A DNA stretch of 40,091 nucleotides from Betaproteobacteria bacterium. GTDB lineage: Bacteria > Pseudomonadota > Gammaproteobacteria > Burkholderiales > Burkholderiaceae_C. The DNA lies in NCBI GenBank assembly GCA_947448675.1, contig CANFOR010000002.1, forward strand, positions 1 through 40,091, written 5' to 3'. Below are positions 8,821-20,599 of this stretch, in pieces. A model generated the notes under the pieces. That model saw only the letters and a list, made by a program, of their open reading frames with translations, had not been told where the DNA came from and did not search any database. How positions within the stretch are numbered: the first letter of the stretch is position 1; every line of letters begins with the position of its first letter. The position numbers and the translations under genes were made by a program.

Positions 8821-9378
8821 CTACGCGCCTTTGCCGCGACTGTCCATGATGGCGTTAATCTCTTGCTGTAATGCGTTATTGATCTTCGAGAACAGCTTGA
8901 GTTTTTGATTGGTTTCGCGTAAGCGATCTGCCAAACGCTTCGAAATGGCCAGGGTTAAATGCGCGGCAGTCTGCGGTTTTTCTTGGATCAGTTTGAATAG
9001 CGCAGCCCGTGACAACACCGCTACCGCCAAGTCGCTTGCTGCAGTGCAGGTGGCTGAGCGCGGTGCGCCATCTAAGATGCCCATTTCTCCGATCAGATTG
9101 CCCGGCCCGATGATGGACACCACCATGCCCACTTGATCGCCCGGGGTGTGCGTCTCGACCGACACATCGCCATGCAAAACCAAGAGCATGTAGTTGGTAT
9201 TGGTTTTCTCACCTTCACGCATGAACACCACCCCTTCTGGGATGCGTTTGGGCTGCATGTACTGAACCACACTGCGTGCGTCATCCAAGCTAAGTTCGAT
9301 TAGCGCAGACGAGGTAATCAGCAGTTGGGCTGCTTCATCTTGTGTGACGGTATTTTCAAAAATGCTGGCGGATTCCAT
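8821..9378 (-). CDS. Stand-alone cyclic-nucleotide-binding domain protein without HTH
   Basis: 185 residues. Residues about 20-140 are a Crp/Fnr-type cNMP-binding beta-roll with a phosphate-binding cassette (GNLIGEMGILDGAPRSATC) that keeps the Gly-Glu and Arg used to hold the cyclic phosphate. A helical segment follows (RLADRLRETNQKLKLFSKIN), probably a coiled coil, but no DNA-binding helix-turn-helix. It is therefore unlikely to be a Crp-type transcription factor; regulation by protein contact is more likely. It sits after the ATP synthase operon but behind a strong terminator, so it is probably expressed separately. Confidence 0.82.
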   Translation of the reverse strand: MESASIFENTVTQDEAAQLLITSSALIELSLDDARSVVQYMQPKRIPEGVVFMREGEKTNTNYMLLVLHGDVSVETHTPGDQVGMVVSIIGPGNLIGEMGILDGAPRSATCTAASDLAVAVLSRAALFKLIQEKPQTAAHLTLAISKRLADRLRETNQKLKLFSKINNALQQEINAIMDSRGKGA

Positions 9379-9405
9379 AGTTCACATTGTAAGCATGCGT
9401 GCATG

Positions 9406-9430
9406 AAAAAGCCGCTCAAGAGCGGCTTTA
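9406..9430 (-). terminator. Rho-independent terminator of the atp operon
   Basis: A near-perfect hairpin with arms AAAGCCGCT and AGCGGCTTT around CTTG (minus strand), followed by a run of five T. It lies 18 bases after the atpC stop and is oriented to end the minus-strand ATP synthase transcript. Confidence 0.88.
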
Positions 9431-9447
9431 CTGGGGAATAACGAGTC

Positions 9448-9864
9448 TTATTTTTTCTGCCTAAAACGGCGCAAGGCGGCCAACTGTGCGGCCATCACCG
9501 ACAACTCAGACTGTGCCTTGGCGATGTCGAGCTCACCTTTGGCATTGCGCAAGGCATCTTCAGCTGCTGCTTTGGCGGCATTGGCTTTTTCTTCGTCGAG
9601 GTCTTTGCCACGAATCGCAGTATCGGAGAGCACCGTCACGCAATCGGGTTGAACTTCGAGAACACCGCCGGCGACGAAGATGAATTCTTCGCTACCGTCG
9701 GCCTTTTCTATGCGCACCGAACCGGGTTTGATGCGGGTGATCAGTGGCGTGTGGCGTGGGTAAATGCCCAGTTCGCCAGCCTCACCGGGCAGGGCCACAA
9801 ACTTGGCCTCACCTGAAAAGATCGACGCTTCGGCACTGACAACATCAACGTGGATGGTCGCCAT
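9448..9864 (-). CDS. atpC: ATP synthase F1 subunit epsilon
   Basis: 138 residues, last gene of the atp operon and 2 bases after atpD. The N-terminal beta-sandwich ([44 protein letters not shown]) and the C-terminal two-helix hairpin ([21 protein letters not shown]) match the family at full length. Epsilon links the gamma shaft to the c-ring and can inhibit ATP hydrolysis. Confidence 0.96.
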   Translation of the reverse strand: MATIHVDVVSAEASIFSGEAKFVALPGEAGELGIYPRHTPLITRIKPGSVRIEKADGSEEFIFVAGGVLEVQPDCVTVLSDTAIRGKDLDEEKANAAKAAAEDALRNAKGELDIAKAQSELSVMAAQLAALRRFRQKK

Positions 9865-9866
9865 GA

Positions 9867-12190
<2,324 letters not shown>

Positions 12191-12225
12191 TCGTGGCTCC
12201 TAGTAGTAGGTGTATCAGGTGGGGA

Positions 12226-13779
12226 TTAGGCGAAGGTCTTTTTGAAAGCGCCAACGGCAGCCGTCAATTCAGCCTCAGACTCTTTGTCCAGGGCCTTGCT
12301 GTCTTCCAGCTTGGCCAGCAGGGCAGCGTGCTTGTCTTTGAGGTAAGCGTGCAGACCGTGCTCGAAGGGCAAAATCTTTTTGATTTCCACATCATCCATA
12401 AAGCCTTTGTTCACAGCGAACAAAGTTGCACCCATCAAGCTGATGGGCAGCGGGCTGTACTGAGCTTGCTTCAAGAGCTCGGTCACGCGGGCACCACGGT
12501 CGAGCTGCTTGCGGGTGGACTCGTCCAAGTCAGACGCAAACTGCGCAAAAGCAGCCAGCTCACGGTACTGCGCCAAATCGGTACGGATACCGCCCGACTG
12601 GCCCTTGATGATCTTAGTCTGGGCCGAACTGCCCACGCGGGACACCGAGATACCAGCGTTAATCGCGGGACGAATGCCAGCGTTGAACAGCGAGGTTTCC
12701 AAGAAAATTTGACCGTCGGTAATCGAAATTACATTGGTAGGCACGAAGGCCGACACGTCGCCCGCTTGCGTTTCAATGATGGGCAATGCTGTCAACGAGC
12801 CGGTTTTGCCTTTGACTTCACCTTTGGTGAAGGCTTCGACGTAGTCGGCATTCACGCGGGCGGCGCGCTCGAGCAAACGGCTGTGGAGATAGAACACGTC
12901 GCCGGGGTAGGCTTCGCGGCCTGGTGGACGGCGCAAGAGCAGAGACACTTGGCGGTAAGCCACGGCCTGCTTCGACAAATCGTCATAAACGATCAACGCG
13001 TCTTGACCGCGGTCGCGGAAGTACTCGCCCATGGTGCAGCCTGAGTAGGCGCTAACGTACTGCATAGCAGCCGACTCAGAAGCCGAAGCCGCCACCACGA
13101 TGGTGTAGGCCATGGCGCCAGCTTGCTCAAGGGCACGCACCACGTTTTTAATCGACGAGGCTTTTTGGCCAATGGCGACATAAACGCAGGTCATGTTCTG
13201 ACCTTTTTGGTTGATGATCGCGTCAATCGCTACAGCGGTTTTGCCGGTCTGGCGGTCACCAATGATCAGTTCACGTTGACCACGCCCTACGGGCACCATG
13301 GAGTCGATCGACTTCAAACCAGTTTGCATAGGCTGGTCGACCGATTTACGGGCGATCACACCCGGCGCAACCTTTTCGATCACGTCGGTCATCTTGGCGT
13401 TGATCGGACCTTTGCCGTCAATGGGCTGACCTAGGGCGTTAACCACGCGGCCAATCAGCTCGGGGCCGACCGGTACTTCCAAAATGCGGCCCGTGCATTT
13501 AACGGTGTCGCCTTCAGAGATGTGCTCGTACTCACCCAAGATCACCGAACCCACCGAGTCGCGCTCGAGGTTCAGGGCCAGGCCGTAAGTAGGCTGGCCG
13601 TCTTTGGTGGCGGGGAATTCGAGCATTTCGCCTTGCATCACGTCAGACAAGCCGTGGATGCGAACGATACCGTCGGTCACCGAAACAACGGTGCCTTGGT
13701 TGCGGATGTCGGCACTGACGGCAAGGCCTTCAATGCGGCTTTTAATCAGCTCGGAAATTTCTGCGGGATTGAGTTGCAT
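12226..13779 (-). CDS. atpA: ATP synthase F1 subunit alpha
   Basis: 517 residues starting [18 protein letters not shown]. The nucleotide-binding P-loop [15 protein letters not shown] is near residue 170. The alpha signature [17 protein letters not shown] with the conserved Arg-containing segment is near residue 370. Alpha carries non-catalytic nucleotide sites and supplies the arginine finger to the beta active site. Length and motifs are normal. Confidence 0.97.
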   Translation of the reverse strand: MQLNPAEISELIKSRIEGLAVSADIRNQGTVVSVTDGIVRIHGLSDVMQGEMLEFPATKDGQPTYGLALNLERDSVGSVILGEYEHISEGDTVKCTGRILEVPVGPELIGRVVNALGQPIDGKGPINAKMTDVIEKVAPGVIARKSVDQPMQTGLKSIDSMVPVGRGQRELIIGDRQTGKTAVAIDAIINQKGQNMTCVYVAIGQKASSIKNVVRALEQAGAMAYTIVVAASASESAAMQYVSAYSGCTMGEYFRDRGQDALIVYDDLSKQAVAYRQVSLLLRRPPGREAYPGDVFYLHSRLLERAARVNADYVEAFTKGEVKGKTGSLTALPIIETQAGDVSAFVPTNVISITDGQIFLETSLFNAGIRPAINAGISVSRVGSSAQTKIIKGQSGGIRTDLAQYRELAAFAQFASDLDESTRKQLDRGARVTELLKQAQYSPLPISLMGATLFAVNKGFMDDVEIKKILPFEHGLHAYLKDKHAALLAKLEDSKALDKESEAELTAAVGAFKKTFA

Positions 13780-13790
13780 TTGACTTGTCC

Positions 13791-14321
13791 TCAGGCCGTT
13801 AGGGCCACTTTCATTTGTTCCAGACGGGCCTTGACGGAGGTGTCTAGCACTTCGTCACCGACCACCACGCGCACGCCACCGATCAGGGCGGGTTCGAGCA
13901 CCACCGACACATTGAGCTTGCGCGCAAAACGCTTCTCCAGCGTGCTGGCCAGTTCAGCCAAGGCTGCGAGTTCGATTGGGAAGGCACTGTGCACCACCGC
14001 ATCGGACGAACCGCTTCGCGCATTTTTCAAAGCACGAAACTGGGCTGCAATTTCAGGCATGGCCGACAGGCGACCATTTTCGATCACGGTGCGCAAAAAG
14101 TTTTGCGCATTCGCAGGCAAGCTGGTTTTGGCTACGCCAGAGACCACTGCAAAAACCTGTGCGACATCAACCTTGGGGTTGTCAGCAAACTGCTGCAACT
14201 GCAGATTGGCCGCAATGGCAGCGAGCTCGTCCACCCACACAGCCGCACCAGCCATGTCAGCAGACGAGGCCTTGAACAGCGCTTCGGCGTAAGGGCGGGC
14301 GATGGTGGCGAGTTCAGCCAT
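13791..14321 (-). CDS. atpH: ATP synthase F1 subunit delta
   Basis: 176 residues. The N-terminal helical domain ([15 protein letters not shown]) and C-terminal part ([30 protein letters not shown]) match the delta/OSCP family. Delta joins the peripheral stalk to the top of F1. It lies 11 bases upstream of atpA and 8 bases after atpF. Confidence 0.96.
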   Translation of the reverse strand: MAELATIARPYAEALFKASSADMAGAAVWVDELAAIAANLQLQQFADNPKVDVAQVFAVVSGVAKTSLPANAQNFLRTVIENGRLSAMPEIAAQFRALKNARSGSSDAVVHSAFPIELAALAELASTLEKRFARKLNVSVVLEPALIGGVRVVVGDEVLDTSVKARLEQMKVALTA

Positions 14322-14329
14322 AGCAGTCC

Positions 14330-14800
14330 TTACAGCTCAGTCTTCAAACGGCTCAGCAAGTCTGCATGCACACCGGCATTGACTTCTTTGCGCAGAATTT
14401 GCTCAGCGCCCTTGACAGCCAAAGCGGCCACCTGCTCACGCAGGGTCTCGCGGGCTTTCACGGTTTGCTGATCGGCCTCGACCTTGGCCGCAGCCACGAT
14501 CTTGCTGGCTTCTTCCGTGGCGCGGGCCTTGGCCTCTTCCACGATAGCCTGACCACGGCGCTCGGCATCGGCCAAACGCTGGGTGGTTTCTGTGCGTGAC
14601 TTGGCCAGCTCGGCTTCTACGCGCTGGTTGGCGGCAGACAGTTCGCTCTTGGCTTTGTCGGCGGCGGCCAAGCCGTCGGCGATCTTGTTTGCACGTTCGT
14701 CCAGCGCGGTTGCGATAGGAGGCCACACGAATTTCATCGTGAACCACACCAGAATCGCAAAAACGATGGCCTGGACGAACAGGGTTGCGTTGATGCTCAC
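14330..14800 (-). CDS. atpF: ATP synthase Fo subunit b
   Basis: 156 residues. One N-terminal membrane helix ([25 protein letters not shown]) is followed by a long charged helix rich in Ala, Glu and Lys ([20 protein letters not shown] onwards). That helix dimerises as the peripheral stalk. Standard length and position. Confidence 0.96.
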   Translation of the reverse strand: MSINATLFVQAIVFAILVWFTMKFVWPPIATALDERANKIADGLAAADKAKSELSAANQRVEAELAKSRTETTQRLADAERRGQAIVEEAKARATEEASKIVAAAKVEADQQTVKARETLREQVAALAVKGAEQILRKEVNAGVHADLLSRLKTEL

Positions 14801-14843
14801 AGCAACACCCTTTCAGTCAGTTGGTGGACGGGGCTATGCTGAA

Positions 14844-15116
<273 letters not shown>

Positions 15117-15148
15117 TTAAGGTTAAGGGAAAAGAAAACTCGAAAAAA

Positions 15149-16024
15149 TCAGTGCGCGTCGTGGGCTTGGCCAATGTAGACCAGGGTCAACATCATGAAC
15201 ACAAAAGCCTGTAGACCGACGATCAAAATGTGGAAAATCGACCACACCGTGCCCGCCAAAATATGCGCAATTGGCAGCAAAATACCCGAGGCCGACAAGG
15301 CCAAGTGACTGCCCATGAGAGCGATCAGCATAAACAGCAGCTCGCCCGCATACATATTGCCAAACAGTCGCATGCCATGCGAGACGGTTTTGGCCACGAA
15401 TTCGATCATTTGAAACAAGAAATTGATGGGGCCCAGCTTGGCACCAAAGGGCGCGCTGAACAGCTCATGGATCCAGTGACCCAGACCTTTGATCTTGATG
15501 TTGTAGAAAATGCAAACCAAGAGCACCGAGACCGACAGGCCCAGCGTGGTTGACAAGTCAGCGGTGGGCACCACACGGAAGAAAGCGTGGTGCGCGTCAT
15601 GGCCCGCAGCGCCGTAGATCATTTCCCACACGCGGGGCAATAAATCAACGGGCAAGAAGTCCATGGAATTCATTAAGAAAATCCACACAAACACGGTCAG
15701 CGCCAAGGGGGCTACCAGCTTACGGCTGTTAGCGTTGTGCACAATGCCTTTGGCCTGCGCATCCACAAACTCAACCAAAAACTCTACCGCCGCCTGAAAG
15801 CGACCAGGCACACCTGAGGTAGCCGCTTTGGCAGCGCGCCAGAGGAAGAAACAGCCCACCACGCCCAACAGAATCGACCAAAAAATGGAGTCGTAGTTCA
15901 CAACGCCAAAGTCGATCACACCCTTCATGGGGCGGTTTTGCAGATGTGTCAGGTGGTGAACAATGTATTCACCAGCCGTTGGGCCTTGCCCAGCAACGTG
16001 TTCAACAGCAGATTCAGCAGCCAT
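15149..16024 (-). CDS. atpB: ATP synthase Fo subunit a
   Basis: 291 residues with several membrane helices. The conserved motif with the essential Arg is seen in [23 protein letters not shown] (about residues 210-235), and the C-terminal helix [22 protein letters not shown] is present. Subunit a forms the proton half-channels against the c-ring. It lies 14 bases downstream of atpI and 56 bases upstream of atpE. Confidence 0.96.
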   Translation of the reverse strand: MAAESAVEHVAGQGPTAGEYIVHHLTHLQNRPMKGVIDFGVVNYDSIFWSILLGVVGCFFLWRAAKAATSGVPGRFQAAVEFLVEFVDAQAKGIVHNANSRKLVAPLALTVFVWIFLMNSMDFLPVDLLPRVWEMIYGAAGHDAHHAFFRVVPTADLSTTLGLSVSVLLVCIFYNIKIKGLGHWIHELFSAPFGAKLGPINFLFQMIEFVAKTVSHGMRLFGNMYAGELLFMLIALMGSHLALSASGILLPIAHILAGTVWSIFHILIVGLQAFVFMMLTLVYIGQAHDAH

Positions 16025-16038
16025 ACATCAACAGTCTC

Positions 16039-16527
16039 TCAACTTTTGTTCGTTTGGAGGCGGGCGCTGAATGTTTTTTTAAACACCAGCGCCAACCAGT
16101 ACACCTTCATGGCGAGCACCAGGCCAACCAGCATTGCTGGCCAACTCAAGCCCACCACCAACCTTGGCGCGGCAAACAACATTGCCACCGTCAAAGCCAA
16201 CTTAATCGCTTCCCACAAAAAAAATGCAAACGCCGCTGCGCCCGCATGTATTTGTGCCACTGGGCTGGCCAGCCCCCGGGCAAACAATGCCGCCGGAACT
16301 ACCACCGCCAATGCCCCCCACGCCACCGACCACGCCACCGAAGGCCTGCCCGTTAGAACCCACGCCAGCAAGGCCACGAGGGCACCCGCCAGAATTTGAC
16401 CCACGATCACCCGCCAGGGAGACAGCGGGGGATTTTTTTCACGCAGCTCACGCGCTTGTTGAGCGGTGAGCGGCTTGAATTCGGGCTCTTCAGACGCAAG
16501 ATCAGAATCGGGCTGCAGGGTTGACAT
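16039..16527 (-). CDS. atpI: ATP synthase subunit I (AtpI)
   Basis: 162 residues from ATG 16527; a TTG at 16545 in the same frame is a possible earlier start, and neither has a strong ribosome site. A polar N-terminus (about 45 residues) is followed by four predicted membrane helices: VIVGQILAGALVALLAWVL, VAWSVAWGALAVVVPAALFA, GAAAFAFFLWEAIKLALTVA and MLVGLVLAMKVYWLALVF. AtpI helps c-ring assembly and is the usual first gene of proteobacterial atp operons. The position supports the name more than sequence conservation does. Confidence 0.88.
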   Translation of the reverse strand: MSTLQPDSDLASEEPEFKPLTAQQARELREKNPPLSPWRVIVGQILAGALVALLAWVLTGRPSVAWSVAWGALAVVVPAALFARGLASPVAQIHAGAAAFAFFLWEAIKLALTVAMLFAAPRLVVGLSWPAMLVGLVLAMKVYWLALVFKKTFSARLQTNKS

Positions 16528-16563
16528 GTCAGAACGAGGGCCCAAAATTGCGCCAAGCCTCTC

Positions 16564-16569
16564 ATTATA
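16564..16569 (-). promoter_or_regulatory. Probable -10 box of the atp operon promoter
   Basis: A perfect TATAAT on the minus strand lies 37 bases upstream of the atpI ATG, in the 133-base gap between atpI and the divergent copD-like gene. No good -35 hexamer was found at 17 bases (GTAAGG region), so the promoter may depend on other contacts. Confidence 0.55.
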
Positions 16570-16660
16570 AGTACAAACCCGAGCGCTTCCTTACAGCGCT
16601 GAACATTTCTTTATTTTTCTGCCGCTGCGCGACAATCTAACCACTCTTTGAAAGAACCCC

Positions 16661-17107
16661 ATGCCCGCTCTTGCCAAATTTTTGCATCTCGCTGCAGCCC
16701 TGTTCTGGGTGGGCGGCATGGGCTTTGTACTGCTGGCCCTGCGCCCTGTGGTGCACGCACAACTCGCGCCGCCCGTTCGCCTGGCTTTGATGGCGGCTGT
16801 GTTGCGCCGCTTCTTTGTCGTAGTGTGGCTGGGCATTGCGCTCTTGCTGCTCACCGGCATGCACATGCTGGTCAGCGTGGGCATGCGCAGCGCGCCTTTG
16901 GGCTGGCACTATATGTTGGGCCTGGGCCTGCTGATGATGGCCGTGTTTGCCCACCTGTACTTTGTTCCCTACCGCCGTCTGCAGCGCGCGGTGGCGGCGG
17001 CCGACTGGCCGCTGGCCGGGCGGCATATGGCCAGCATTGCCTTGCTGGTGAAAATAAATTTTGCGCTGGCCTGGTTCGCCATTGCTGCGGTAATTTTGAT
17101 CAAATAG
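16661..17107 (+). CDS. CopD-family membrane protein
   Basis: 148 residues with four predicted membrane helices: LAKFLHLAAALFWVGGMGFVLLAL, FVVVWLGIALLLLTGMHMLV, LGWHYMLGLGLLMMAVFAHLYFV and LLVKINFALAWFAIAAVILI. The first helix carries His8 in a KFLHLAAALFWVGG context. This context, and a second His-containing helix, are shared with CopD/HemJ-like proteins that bind haem or copper. It is divergent from the atp operon. The stop lies at the edge of a 48-base interspersed element. The family assignment is moderate and the substrate unknown. Confidence 0.65.
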   Translation: MPALAKFLHLAAALFWVGGMGFVLLALRPVVHAQLAPPVRLALMAAVLRRFFVVVWLGIALLLLTGMHMLVSVGMRSAPLGWHYMLGLGLLMMAVFAHLYFVPYRRLQRAVAAADWPLAGRHMASIALLVKINFALAWFAIAAVILIK

Positions 17108-17155
17108 GCCGCTAACGCACTGTTTATGCGCGTATATAGCTCTTTTTTTTATAGC
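17107..17155 (-). repeat. Interspersed element, copy 3 (at the start of the MBL lipoprotein gene, antisense)
   Basis: Minus-strand GCTAT, A-run, AGAGCT, ACGC, ending GCGGCC; 49 bases, one more than the other copies. It bridges the end of the copD-like gene and the first ten codons of the lipoprotein. Confidence 0.75.
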
Positions 17156-18283
17156 GCATGTGGCCTCATACTGGGTCTGGGCGCTTGCTCGAACATGAAC
17201 CCTTACTACAACCACGCCCTGCCCCATCACACCCCCAGCGGCTTTAAAAACAACTATGTTGAGCAGGTCGACAAGTCCTTCACCGACCTGCTGCGCTGGC
17301 AGTGGCAGGCGCGCACCCAAGGCCTGCCCAAGCCACCGCAAACGCCCACCGCCACGGTAGCGGCCGACCTGCCGCGCATCCAGGCCTACGCCAGCGCCTA
17401 CACCGCCAGCCCCCTGCAGAGCGCGCCGCAAATGACCTGGATCGGCCACGCCAGCATGTTGGTGCAAGCCGGTGGCCTGAACGTGCTGACCGACCCCGTC
17501 TTCAGCGACCGCGCCTCGCCCGTGCAGTTTGCCGGTCCCCAGCGCGCCCAGGCACCGGGCTTGGCCTTGGCCGAACTGCCGCCCATCGACGTGGTACTGA
17601 TTTCCCACAACCACTACGACCATTTAGACAAAAATACCGTGCAAACGCTTTCCAGTCGTGCGTTGAATGCTACTGTTTTTATAGTACCTTTGGGCATTAA
17701 GCCGTGGATGGAAGCGCTGGGCATTCGCAACGTGGTTGAACTCGACTGGTGGCAAAGCCACACCGTGAAGGGCGTGGAATTTCACTTCACGCCGGTGCAA
17801 CATTGGTCGGCGCGTGGCGTAGCCGACCGCCTGCAAACCCTGTGGGGCGGCTGGGCCGTGCTCGGGCCCGACTTGCACTGGTACTTCAGCGGCGACACCG
17901 GCTACTCTAAAGACTTTGCCGACACCCGCCAACGCTTTGCGTCGCGCCAAACTGCGGCCCTGGGCGGCGGCTTTGACATGGCCCTGATCGCCGTGGGCGC
18001 CTACGAGCCGCGCTGGTTCATGAAGGAGCAGCACATCAACCCCGCCGAGGCTGTGCAAATCCACCAAGACCTGGGTGCCAAACGCAGCGTGGGCGTGCAT
18101 TGGGGCACCTTTAACCTCACCGACGAGCCACTTGACCAACCGCCGCAAGACCTGGCCGCCGCCCGCCAAGCGCAGGGCGTGGCAGACGAAGATTTTTTCG
18201 TCATGGCCATTGGCGAAACCCGCGCCTTGCAGCCACGCAGCCCTGCCCCCGCAAATTCCACGACCCACCCCTACGCCCAGTGA
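17126..18283 (+). CDS. Metallo-beta-lactamase-fold lipoprotein, NAPE-PLD-like
   Basis: 385 residues. The signal peptide has a lipobox LGAC with Cys21, so a lipid-anchored envelope protein is expected. The metal site H-x-H-x-D-H is seen in ISHNHYDHLD. Further family blocks are MTWIGHASMLV, LTDPVFSDRASP, HWYFSGDTGYSKDF and VGVHWGTFNLTDEPLDQPP. They match the N-acyl-phosphatidylethanolamine phospholipase D-like/UlaG-like branch, which suggests hydrolysis of a lipid phosphodiester; the substrate is not known. The start codon and first ten residues (to SSFFYS) lie inside an antisense 48-base element (17107-17155). A second antisense copy (17638-17685) lies in the gene body and encodes part of SSRALNATVFI. 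Confidence 0.82.
   Translation: MRVYSSFFYSACGLILGLGACSNMNPYYNHALPHHTPSGFKNNYVEQVDKSFTDLLRWQWQARTQGLPKPPQTPTATVAADLPRIQAYASAYTASPLQSAPQMTWIGHASMLVQAGGLNVLTDPVFSDRASPVQFAGPQRAQAPGLALAELPPIDVVLISHNHYDHLDKNTVQTLSSRALNATVFIVPLGIKPWMEALGIRNVVELDWWQSHTVKGVEFHFTPVQHWSARGVADRLQTLWGGWAVLGPDLHWYFSGDTGYSKDFADTRQRFASRQTAALGGGFDMALIAVGAYEPRWFMKEQHINPAEAVQIHQDLGAKRSVGVHWGTFNLTDEPLDQPPQDLAAARQAQGVADEDFFVMAIGETRALQPRSPAPANSTTHPYAQ
17638..17685 (-). repeat. 48-base interspersed element, copy 4 (in MBL lipoprotein gene, antisense)
   Basis: Minus-strand ACTAT, AAAAACA, GTAGCA, ACGCA at positions 23-27, then GGAAAGCGTTT, followed by a GTATTTTT tail. More diverged at the ends than most copies. Confidence 0.7.
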
Positions 18284-18327
18284 GGCCCCGCTAAGCCCCA
18301 CGAACCCCAATTGTGATCCGATTGCCT

Positions 18328-18639
18328 ATGCACACCCCACCGCCCACCGCCACGCCACAAGGCAGCACACCCAGCCCGGCGCAAGAATCCCTCATTGAAT
18401 ACCCCTGCCAGTTCCCCATCAAGGTCATGGGTGCCAAGGTCGATGGCTTTGTGCACGCTCTGACCCACATCGCCCACCAGTTCGACCCGGCCTTTGACGC
18501 CACCAGCATCGAGCTGCGCGAGAGCAAGGCCGGCAACTACCTGGGCGTCACCCTCACCGTGCACGCCACCAGCCGCGAGCAGCTCGATGAGTTGTACCGC
18601 GCGCTCTCGACCCACCCGATGGTCAAGATGGTGCTTTGA
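18328..18639 (+). CDS. YbeD-like DUF493 protein
   Basis: 103 residues from ATG 18328; a GTG at 18313 is an alternative. After a Pro/Thr-rich N-terminus of about 20 residues comes the DUF493/YbeD fold: ESLIEYPCQFPIKVMGAKVD, SIELRESKAGNYLGVTLTVHA and REQLDELYRALSTHPMVKMVL. The family resembles ACT-type regulatory domains, and in E. coli ybeD lies next to lipB, as here with a kinase gene between. It is probably a small cytoplasmic regulator; no ligand is known. Confidence 0.85.
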   Translation: MHTPPPTATPQGSTPSPAQESLIEYPCQFPIKVMGAKVDGFVHALTHIAHQFDPAFDATSIELRESKAGNYLGVTLTVHATSREQLDELYRALSTHPMVKMVL

Positions 18640-18658
18640 GCCCCCGACAAGGTCTTTT

Positions 18659-19345
18659 ATGCCAGTTCCTCGCCCTCATGCCAGCCCCGCCCAGCCCAAG
18701 CTGCCCGCCGAAGCTTTGGCGCGCCTGCAAGCCCTTTTAACCCAGAGTTCGCATTCAGCCCACGGCGGACGGCGCATGCTGGGCATCGTCGGCCCGCCCG
18801 GCGCGGGCAAGTCCACCCTGGCCGAGGCCCTGCACGCCGCTGCGCCCACGCAAACCCAGGTGCTGCCCATGGACGGCTTTCACCTGGCCAACAGCGAGCT
18901 GCTGCGCCTGGGCCGCCGCGAGCGCAAAGGCGCGCCCGACACCTTTGACGCCGCGGGTTTTGCCGCCCTGCTGCAGCGCCTGCGTGCGCAAGACCCCCTG
19001 GGCAAGGAGACCATCTACGCACCGCGCTTTGAGCGCGCACTGGAAGAGCCGATCGCCAACGCCATTGCCATCGCGCCCAGCTTGCCCCTGCTGATCGTCG
19101 AAGGCAACTACCTGTTACTCGACCAAGGCCCCTGGCGGCAAGCAGCTCCCCTGCTCGACCAAACCTGGTACCTCGACGTAGACGACGCCTTGCGCCGCCA
19201 GCGCCTGCAAGCGCGCCACATGCAATTTGGCCGCAGCGCAGAGGCAGCTTTGGAGTGGATGGAGCACACCGACGAGCCCAATGCCCGCTTGATTGCGCAC
19301 AGCCGGGCGCGGGCCAGTTGGTGCCTAGCTTGGGGCGCGGCATGA
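18659..19345 (+). CDS. P-loop kinase of the YggC/uridine-kinase-like family
   Basis: 228 residues from ATG 18659; the frame is open further upstream, but that part overlaps the ybeD-like gene. The Walker A motif [17 protein letters not shown] is near residue 45, followed by [15 protein letters not shown], a segment shared with uridine kinase, pantothenate kinase and Ygg[13 protein letters not shown] near residue 145 is a Walker B-like strand, and [20 protein letters not shown] resembles the lid region. The substrate cannot be told from sequence; a nucleoside, sugar or vitamin is possible. Its stop overlaps the lipB start (ATGA). Confidence 0.8.
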   Translation: MPVPRPHASPAQPKLPAEALARLQALLTQSSHSAHGGRRMLGIVGPPGAGKSTLAEALHAAAPTQTQVLPMDGFHLANSELLRLGRRERKGAPDTFDAAGFAALLQRLRAQDPLGKETIYAPRFERALEEPIANAIAIAPSLPLLIVEGNYLLLDQGPWRQAAPLLDQTWYLDVDDALRRQRLQARHMQFGRSAEAALEWMEHTDEPNARLIAHSRARASWCLAWGAA

Positions 19346-20097
19346 GTGCTGCGCAAGACGCCCGAGCCGTACCCGCCGGGCATGCCACAAAGCCGTTGCA
19401 AGCGCAATTTCTAGGCCGCGCCAACACCGCCCCCAGCTACGCCAGCATCGTCGCGGCCATGCAAGACTTCACCGCGCAACGCAGTGTGGATGCGCCTGAT
19501 CAGCTATGGATTTGTGAGCACGCTGCGCTCTACACCCAAGGCTTGGCGGGCAAAAGCGAACATGTTTTGCAGGCGGGCAATATTCCCGTGGTGGCCACCA
19601 ACCGGGGTGGTCAAGTGACCTACCACGGGCCAGGCCAAGTGGTGGCCTACCCCTTGCTGGACCTGCGCCGCGCGGGCTATTACGTGAAGGAATACGTGTT
19701 CCGCATCGAAGAGGCGCTCATCAAAACCCTGGCCCACTTTGGTGTGACCGGCCACCGCGTGCGCGGCGCGCCAGGCATCTATGTCCGCGTGGCCGATCCC
19801 GCCAGCCACGCCCGCTTGCCTGCTGCGTTCACGGCACAGCAGCTAGGCCTGCCACCGCAGGCTGGGGGCGTTGGGCTAGGCAAAATTGCGGCGCTGGGCA
19901 TCAAAGTAAGCCGCCACTGCACGTACCACGGCCTGGCGCTGAACGTGGCCATGGACCTCGAACCCTTTGCCCGCATCAACCCCTGCGGCTATGCAGGCCT
20001 GCAGACGGTAGACCTCGCTAGACTTGGCGTAGCCACTGCGTGGGACGAAGCCGCCGCCGTGCTGGCAAGCAAACTGCAAACCTATCTTGTGGCTTAA
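19342..20097 (+). CDS. lipB: Octanoyl-[ACP]:protein octanoyltransferase
   Basis: 251 residues from ATG 19342, overlapping the kinase stop by 4 bases. The conserved block [22 protein letters not shown] and the catalytic pair are present: Lys181 in [12 protein letters not shown] and Cys215 in INPCG. LipB moves octanoate from acyl carrier protein to the lipoyl domains of dehydrogenase complexes, and LipA (21390-22394) then inserts sulfur. A Gln/Pro-containing insertion between GIYVRV and GLGKIAA is longer than in E. coli LipB. Confidence 0.95.
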   Translation: MSAAQDARAVPAGHATKPLQAQFLGRANTAPSYASIVAAMQDFTAQRSVDAPDQLWICEHAALYTQGLAGKSEHVLQAGNIPVVATNRGGQVTYHGPGQVVAYPLLDLRRAGYYVKEYVFRIEEALIKTLAHFGVTGHRVRGAPGIYVRVADPASHARLPAAFTAQQLGLPPQAGGVGLGKIAALGIKVSRHCTYHGLALNVAMDLEPFARINPCGYAGLQTVDLARLGVATAWDEAAAVLASKLQTYLVA

Positions 20098-20152
20098 AAA
20101 AAATTTAAGCCACGGCTGTAAGCTTTGCCCAAGCCCTGCGACTAAGAGGTTG

Positions 20153-20176
20153 AAGGCAGTGTTGTGCTGCCTTTTT
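20153..20176 (+). terminator. Probable rho-independent terminator after lipB
   Basis: Seven-base arms AAGGCAG and CTGCCTT surround a 7-base loop, ending in five T. It lies 55 bases after the lipB stop and just before the thioredoxin gene, suggesting that the thioredoxin-CcdA-lipA genes have their own promoter or rely on read-through. Confidence 0.7.
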
Positions 20177-20193
20177 ACCGACTAGGAGTCTCT

Positions 20194-20586
20194 ATGTTGA
20201 ACCGCAAAGCTTTTCTCTCCACCCTGGCTGCTGGCCTGCTGATGCTGGCCGGTGCCGCCCAGGCGCTCACTATCAAACCCTATAGCGCCGCCGCATTGGC
20301 CGCTGCGCAAACTGAGGGCACGCCCGTGGCCGTGGCTTTTCATGCCGACTGGTGCCCTACGTGCAAAGCCCAAGGCAAAGTGTTTGACGGCTTCAAGAGC
20401 GACACCGCTCTGAGCAAGCTGACCATCTTGGTAGCCGACTACGACAACGAAAAGGCGCTGAAGAAAGAAATGAACATCCGCACCCAGTCCACCATCGTGG
20501 TCTTTAAGGGCAAGAGCGAGGTAGCCCGTAGCGCGGGCGTGACCGAAGCCGCTGCACTCAAAACCACTTTGACCACCGGCCTGTAA
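20194..20586 (+). CDS. Exported thioredoxin-family protein
   Basis: 130 residues with a strong ribosome site (AGGAG) before ATG 20194. The signal peptide (KAFLSTLAAGLLMLAGAAQA) implies export to the periplasm. The redox motif is C54-P-T-C57 in FHADWCPTCKAQ, followed by a short thioredoxin fold (ILVADYDNEKALKKEMNIRTQSTIVVFKG). The next gene encodes a CcdA-like membrane electron carrier, its natural reductant. Together they probably reduce disulfides of exported proteins or haem-ligation partners. Confidence 0.88.
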   Translation: MLNRKAFLSTLAAGLLMLAGAAQALTIKPYSAAALAAAQTEGTPVAVAFHADWCPTCKAQGKVFDGFKSDTALSKLTILVADYDNEKALKKEMNIRTQSTIVVFKGKSEVARSAGVTEAAALKTTLTTGL

Positions 20587-20599
20587 AGCGGTAACACCC

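Noticed and set aside
16637-17623. A 328-codon minus-strand open frame opposite the copD-like and MBL genes
   Set aside because: Low-complexity His/Gln/Gly-rich translation with no domain, antisense to two recognisable genes.
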